Part shown: positions 58,653 through 64,000 of the stretch, piece after piece
How positions within the stretch are numbered: position 1 is the stretch's first letter
Layout of the letters: each line of letters opens with the position of its first letter
DNA from: Diplolepis rosae
Lineage: Eukaryota; Arthropoda; Insecta; Hymenoptera; Diplolepididae
Direction of reading: 5' to 3'
NCBI GenBank assembly: GCA_030998225.1
Contig: JAPYXD010000677.1
Span: 13,763,501-13,827,500, forward strand
DNA length: 64,000 nucleotides
Notes under the pieces: model-generated
The model's input: the letters and a program-made list of their open reading frames with translations, nothing else
The model's database searches: none
Told to the model about the DNA's origin: nothing
Program-made: the position numbers and the translations under genes

Positions 58653-60090
58653 TATATGTATATATTTATGTATGTATATCAGTAATACTTTCACATTATA
58701 AGTTAATTGCCAGGCTAATTGTAAGATACGTTGTTAATCAGGCATTTTAATTTACTTCAAATTACTATATGATAATTTGCAATTAAGGTTAGGAAACTGA
58801 TAATAATGTTTTAATTTAAAAACATTTAAATATAATATTCGTAACATTCCATGTTATAAAACCCGCTTAACGTCTGGGATATTTGACAAAATCCAAGAAT
58901 GGAATTTCTCGGTTTTCCCAGAAAAATAATTAAGAACAGGGAAAAATCTGTCTCAGTCCAAATTCGACCTGCTTCCCCACTTTACATGAGTGGTACGTAA
59001 AATACCATAATTATCCAGATGAACTGTGGAATCTTATTAATTAATAATTTATTATTATTATTAACTGAAAATAATTAGGTTCCAAAATGAAAATTAATTA
59101 CTAAAAGACTAATAAACACTACTATAGAAGTTTCTTTTTACAGAACCTTTTTTAGGGATTCTTTTCGACCTAAAAGAAGGGGAGGGTTATTCAGTTTACG
59201 TACAACCAGGACGTATTTGGAAAAATCTCGACTCCCATAATAACCACAAGTGGAATGCAGAAAATGCACGTAAAAAAGTCTCTCGTACATATATAAGTGC
59301 ACTAATTGTTGGAACGAATCTCGAGTATGCGGTCTCGTAGCCGGGCGTTTAGGTACGTTAAATCAAATTTATTTCTCCTGCCTCGAGAATAATCAGGAGA
59401 AAATGTGAAAGCAAATAACCTAGCCCTTGGTGAATAAGAACTCGATTTATGCTGTCGTCTTTTTAGCAATGTATGTGTCACTAGTTTGCACAGCAATATT
59501 ATATTTTCACTCCAGCCGGACTACCAACTTCTGAAAGGATATTGTGTCTGAAAAGGATCAGAATCTTATACGAAACTCAATATTTAATTATTTTTTATTT
59601 GCTATGTAATTTTAATTTATCTTGACAAATAATATTGTAAGTTATAACATCCTCCTGAATAAATTATTTTAATTATTATTTATCAATTGACTATTTTGAT
59701 AAATAACTATTTATTATTACTTGAAGTTATTTGTTTATATTACTCTTGGGAAAAGAAAAAGTATTCTGATTAAGTAAAGCATTAAAATCAGTTGAAATAG
59801 TATAAGGATTTAAATATTTTCAAACTTTCAACTAACTGTAACATCATTCTTAGCTTGAGATTATATTCTAAAATAAAGTCAGTAAAGTATCAATAATATT
59901 GAAGATGCCAGAAGATATGATCTGAGATATTATTAAAATTTATAATTTATAAATTTGTAGATAGTTTCTTGAACATTGAAAATATTTAGATTTTTCAAAG
60001 CAATGAATGAGAGTTTTTTAAATTATTTTCAGCACTTCTAAGTGAAGATGTACTTCTCTCTAATTTCGGAACCGAAAATAAAAAAATTAA
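58653..60090. other. no gene recognised
   Basis: AT-rich. A microsatellite-like TATATATGTATATAT stretch follows the mariner. The minus-strand frame at 59496-59302 is arginine-rich without a known family. Confidence 0.4.
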
Positions 60091-60096
60091 TTTATT
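60091..60096 (-). terminator. putative AATAAA polyadenylation signal
   Basis: TTTATT on the plus strand reads AATAAA for the minus-strand gene, about 110 bases beyond its stop codon at 60205, a plausible 3' UTR length. Confidence 0.4.
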
Positions 60097-60204
60097 TTGA
60101 CGTGAAATTAGTCCATATGGTTAAATTAAAGTTATCACAATCAATAAATACAAATGTCAGTAACATTTTACAGAGTATCGGGTTTAAAACAAAGCTTAGA
60201 CTGT

Positions 60205-63200
60205 TTAATTATTTGGTTGATGGATTGGTGAACCTTCGATGTAATTTATCGTATCATCTATACAGTCTACTTTATCGGTAATTTTTATAAAAGTAAACGT
60301 CTCTTCTTTATTAAAACCATTACAAAGTCCTATAGGTCCTCGCGAGTTGAATAAAAGTGTACCAAGCTGTTCCTAAAATACAGAAAAAAAATTTTAAACA
60401 TTATTTCGAAGTACAAGGACATTTGAAATTAAAATTGTCTTGCTGAATTCTTAATTACAATTTTTGTAAAATGTATTTTGTCAAATTTTATTTTGATTTA
60501 CTCACATAATCGGTGCGCATACCACTATCTATCTTTACTTTTATATTATCTTCGATTTTTATTTCAGGAATATATGCATCCACAAAGTTCAAATGCTGCA
60601 ACATGTTAGATATATGCTTTTGATTATTTGAGGATTTTACATGGTTTATGCAAATTTACTACAGGTGATGTACCCGCGTAGTACTATTTATCCAGAAAAA
60701 AGTTTCTTTGATTAAAAAAAAATGTCTTTGAATTTAAAAAAATTGTGCATTTCTATACGGTTGAAGAAAAATTTCTTGATTGCTTTTTTTCTTTGAATTA
60801 AAGAAATGTATGTCTGCGAAGTCGCATAGTACACAGGTAATATGATTCACAGAAAAATTTTCTTTAGTTTAAAGAAAAAATTGTCTTCATTCAAGGTAAT
60901 AAAATTAAATAAATTATTTCTTAAGTTTTTGCCAGTATTGTATTTGAATTGGAAAAAAAATTTTTTGAATCAAATAAATAATGTCAACAAAATTATTTTT
61001 TTCATTCAAAAAAGGTTAAAAACATGATTTCTTAAAATCAAATAAATTTATATCTGTTCTAAAGATGTTTTTACTTTGATCTAAAGAAATGAAGTTAAAA
61101 AAACGATTTCTTGAATTTAAATAAAACTTTTTTCTGGGTGTTTAGTGAATCATTATTCAGTGCTAAATTAATCCAATATCAGTATTTCAGTCAGAAAAAT
61201 ATTTGGTCAACCTAAGCAAAATTTAATCAGATCAACCAAAGAATTTGCTTATTATAGAATTGTCCAAATTTTTGGTTCATTCAACAACAGAATTTCTTTT
61301 ATATAACTGAAGATGGCTTGTTTTCATACCATTTGGTTAAATTAAACAAATATTTTAGTTGATTCAAAATGGTTTGGTTGGATTAAGTAAATTTTTTTCT
61401 GGGTTTGCAGGTTCTGTAATTCTACATTGTTAGTAAAACTGTAACAAATTATTATACGGATTACCGTAGGTATTTTATCCAATACGATGCAGACAGTAAC
61501 ACATACGTAAGTATTGTAAGGGTTACTATCTGTGTTGTATCTATTACAATACAGATAATAATCCGTACAATATTAATTTTTAGAATAGTGATGGGAATTT
61601 TCATGGTATCCGATAGCTTATTTTTCTCTTTAAGGGGTTTCTTCACCTATGCATTTTCAAAAAATAATATTTTTTTTATTGCATAAAAACGTCCCTTAGG
61701 GTCCTAAAAACGATACCCAATAGGTAGTTAAATATGGAGCAGGCATAGCAGATTAGAGGTATTTCAAGATTATAGTACTTTTTTACGTTATTAAAACTTT
61801 AAACACGTTTTTCTTGAAACTGACTTTTTCAAATCGACAAGACACGCTATTTCAACAATTTTCAACCAATTGATACACATCTTGTTCTAAATAAAATATT
61901 ATTCAATTATCTAGTGGACTAGCTGCGATTTTTGAGACTGGTTGACAATTGTTTATTTGGTTAACAAATTAAGGTCCCTTTTTTGGGCGAAAATCGGGTA
62001 TTACATTCAAATGCTCACTATTTTTGCAAAAATGAATATTTTTTTATAATCTTAGGTACTTCACTGGGCAATCTTATGAAGATTAGGAAAAAATTTGTTT
62101 TTTTTTTGTTCCAGGTGCAAATCTCAATTTTTATAATTTCTTGCCGCGGACTTCTGAAATTTTTTTTTTTTTCACACAACAATACTCAGCCGCTATTTTG
62201 AATTTCATAAAAAAAAATTTTTTTATAAAGTTAATATATTAGTTAAAAAACTATAAATTTTAATTGCTTTACGTTTTGTTATCTGCCTGAAAATAAATCA
62301 TAAAAATGACACTATTTTTGGAGGATCAAAGGTGATGAAACCCCTTAAGAACACTATCGCCGGACGGTATTAATAATACACCTGTTTTTTGGCATTTACA
62401 TAAAAGTTCCCAATTTTTAAGATAAAGTAAATTTTTTTTCTTAGAATGACATGGAAGGTAATGAAGTTTACATTTAATGACTTAAAGACAAAGTCTTTTC
62501 GTCTATTATTGATGAAGAAATTGTGGAAAAATTAAAAATTTTAAAGTTGTCATAATTTTTATATAACTTCCGAAACAATACATTTTTTGGAACTTTTTTG
62601 TGTTTTTTAAGATAAATTTCCGTTGGACTTCAGAAATATACCAAGAAAAACGGTGATAACTTTTTCCTGATTTCTGCCAAGGATTGAGTTAAGAACAAGA
62701 ACATTTTAAAACTAAAAATTCGTGAAACAATTTATTTTAATTTTCACGTTTTGTTTTCAGATAATCAGGTGGTTTTGGCCCAGTACTGGGCTAGGGTTGA
62801 TATACTACCGTGAGCCAGTTCTAAGGAATTAGAGTCAATATTGAGTCAGAATTTTGTGCATCATGTATATTTACCTCATCCAATGATAATGCCACAGCGT
62901 CTGAACAATCTTCTAGATCTTGCCTTATCAAAGGAGTCACTGAAGAAGGTTTTGAGTCTTTGTCTTGAACTTTCAGCTAAAAAGAAATTTCATGTTTTTC
63001 TTTATACAACTATTCAAATATTAAATGTTCTGGTATAAAATTGGGAGAAGTGATACAAGTTTAAAGCTATGGTTTTAAATAGAACTACTCACGCTTATGA
63101 GTTGGAGGTCACTACAGTTGATAATATCATGTACTTCTTTAATAAAGCGACGTTCAGTAAGTACATTATCGTTTACTGAAAACAAAGCAGAGGCCCAACC

Positions 63201-63427
63201 TAATCCCTTATTTGATAAGTCTTCTGCGCATTTACGTACAGTTAAAATGTATAATGAATTAATAAAGAATCCACTGCACCAATGTGTACATTCATACTGA
63301 AGAGAAACTAGGGAGTTTTTTATTGACCATGGAACATGTGTTTTGATTTTTTGGGGTTCACGATCTCGAATTACAGAAGCTTTTCTTCCTTTTCCTGTCA
63401 GTTGAGATAAATCTATCGCAATTGTTT
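60205..63427 (-). CDS. 3' part of an unidentified spliced gene (four last coding exons)
   Basis: Exons 63427-63093 (335 bp), 62976-62875 (102 bp), 60595-60506 (90 bp) and 60372-60205 (168 bp, TAA stop) join in phase through GT-AG introns and give about 231 residues. The first exon begins mid-codon, so more coding sequence lies upstream, probably beyond 64000. It includes KTHVPWSIKNSLVSLQYECT, a hydrophobic stretch CSGFFINSLYILTV and RRFIKEVHDIINCSDLQLIS. Later exons are acidic (RQDLEDCSDAVALSLDE) and end EGSPIHQPNN. I do not recognise the family; the hydrophobic stretch is too short to prove a membrane segment. The consistent phases argue for a real gene. Intron 2 holds two MITEs. Confidence 0.6.
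60691..61140. mobile_element. fold-back repeat, CAGAAAAAA family, copy 3
   Basis: Starts TCCAGAAAAAAGTTTCTTTG, ends ATAAAACTTTTTTCTGGGTG; mirrored AAAGAAAT words inside. Lies within intron 2 of the unidentified gene. Confidence 0.65.
61445..61580. repeat. imperfect hairpin with TTATACGGATTA ends
   Basis: ATTATACGGATTAC near 61450 is mirrored by ATAATCCGTACAATATT near 61575. Inner GTAACAC/GTGTTG-like words are partly mirrored. Possibly a small worn MITE. Confidence 0.4.
61630..62348. mobile_element. TTAA-flanked element with GGGGTTTCTTCACC ends
   Basis: Left end TTAAGGGGTTTCTTCACCT; the right end is the inverse, AGGTGATGAAACCCCTTAA. The interior is AT-rich with only compositional frames. Lies in intron 2 of the unidentified gene. 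Confidence 0.7.
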
Positions 63428-64000
63428 CTGTTGAAAAATATTCAAAATATCACATTAGCAATTAAATTTTACCTGTAATCGTCTAATTTTTATAAACTTA
63501 GGAATAAACTACTTTTCTAAAGCTTGAAATGCTTTTTGTCGTTTGCTCTTGTTTTTCTAAGTACAACGCGATACACAGAGAAAGATATGAGTTTGTACCA
63601 GGTGTATAAGGTTAAATCCGCTCTTTGCTCATACATGACATCAGTAAGCATATTAACCCCTTCGTTGGCAGAGAGATTTCGTCAAAAAGTGCCCAAAATG
63701 GCAAGAAAATATTTTGTTTTGAAAATTCGTATGTCTAGTTTTTCGAGGGTGCTAATTACGAATCTGAACTCAAAACTTCAAAATTCAAAATGGCGGATCC
63801 AATATGTCGGACGTAAATGCAAAAAACGTTTAAATTTGGTAATTCTTTGCATTTCTTGATTATTTAAGTTGCTTATTATTTTTTAATATAAGTTTATTTA
63901 GTTTGCTGATTATCATGTAAATCAAAATTTGAAAATTAAAAATGGCGTGTTGAATATAATCAACGGAATTTTGAAAGTTGCTTGATTTCGATATATTTGT
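63428..64000. other. upstream intron or flank with AAAATGGCGG-type repeat
   Basis: Words such as TCAAAATGGCGGATCC near 63785 and AAAAATGGCGTG near 63940 resemble the AAAATGGCGG motif at 26163. The plus-strand frame at 63524-63859 runs through this repeat and is not supported as a gene. No further exon of the minus-strand gene could be assigned. Confidence 0.35.

Overview
The window looks like AT-rich nuclear DNA of an insect. It has two spliced genes with short GT-AG introns, many mariner, Tc1 and hAT relics, an R1-like LINE tail, tRNA-derived SINE pieces and dozens of fold-back MITEs. The order cannot be fixed from the sequence. There is no bacterial-style gene organisation, rRNA cluster, CRISPR array or intact tRNA gene.

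Genes. The one gene with a clear function is a seven-exon FLVCR/SLC49-type major-facilitator transporter on the minus strand (start near 45647, stop at 36632; 484 aa). A second minus-strand gene enters from the right edge. Its last four coding exons lie between 63427 and 60205, in phase and ending in a stop, but the protein family was not recognised. Two decayed host-like genes are proposed with less certainty: a cytochrome P450 C-terminus (34496-34793) and a potassium-channel-like pore region (7640-8060).

Layout. 1-14 kb: MITEs and fold-back elements, some nested, plus a mariner scrap. 14.5-18.1 kb: a mariner broken by two insertions, one of which (a hAT-like element) was itself hit by an R1-like LINE. 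18-30 kb: mostly repeats, a long polypyrimidine tract and a few unassigned ORFs. 30.5-32.2 kb: a dead mariner with a Tc1 element inside it. 34-46 kb: the P450 relic, then the FLVCR gene with TE-filled introns. 46.2-48.05 kb: a 1.8-kb element with about 575-bp inverted arms. 48.26-57.68 kb: a 9.4-kb hAT transposon. 57.7-58.65 kb: an internally deleted mariner. 60.2-63.4 kb: the unidentified gene.

The most notable object is the 9,418-bp hAT transposon. It has an exact 8-bp target duplication (TTGGAAAA), CAGTG ends, an uninterrupted 742-aa transposase, and terminal inverted repeats of about 2.96 kb each, far longer than usual for hAT elements. A 162-bp MITE at 1303-1464 has related ends and its own 8-bp duplication, so it may be a non-autonomous partner. 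Several different fold-back families share TTAAGG at their ends.
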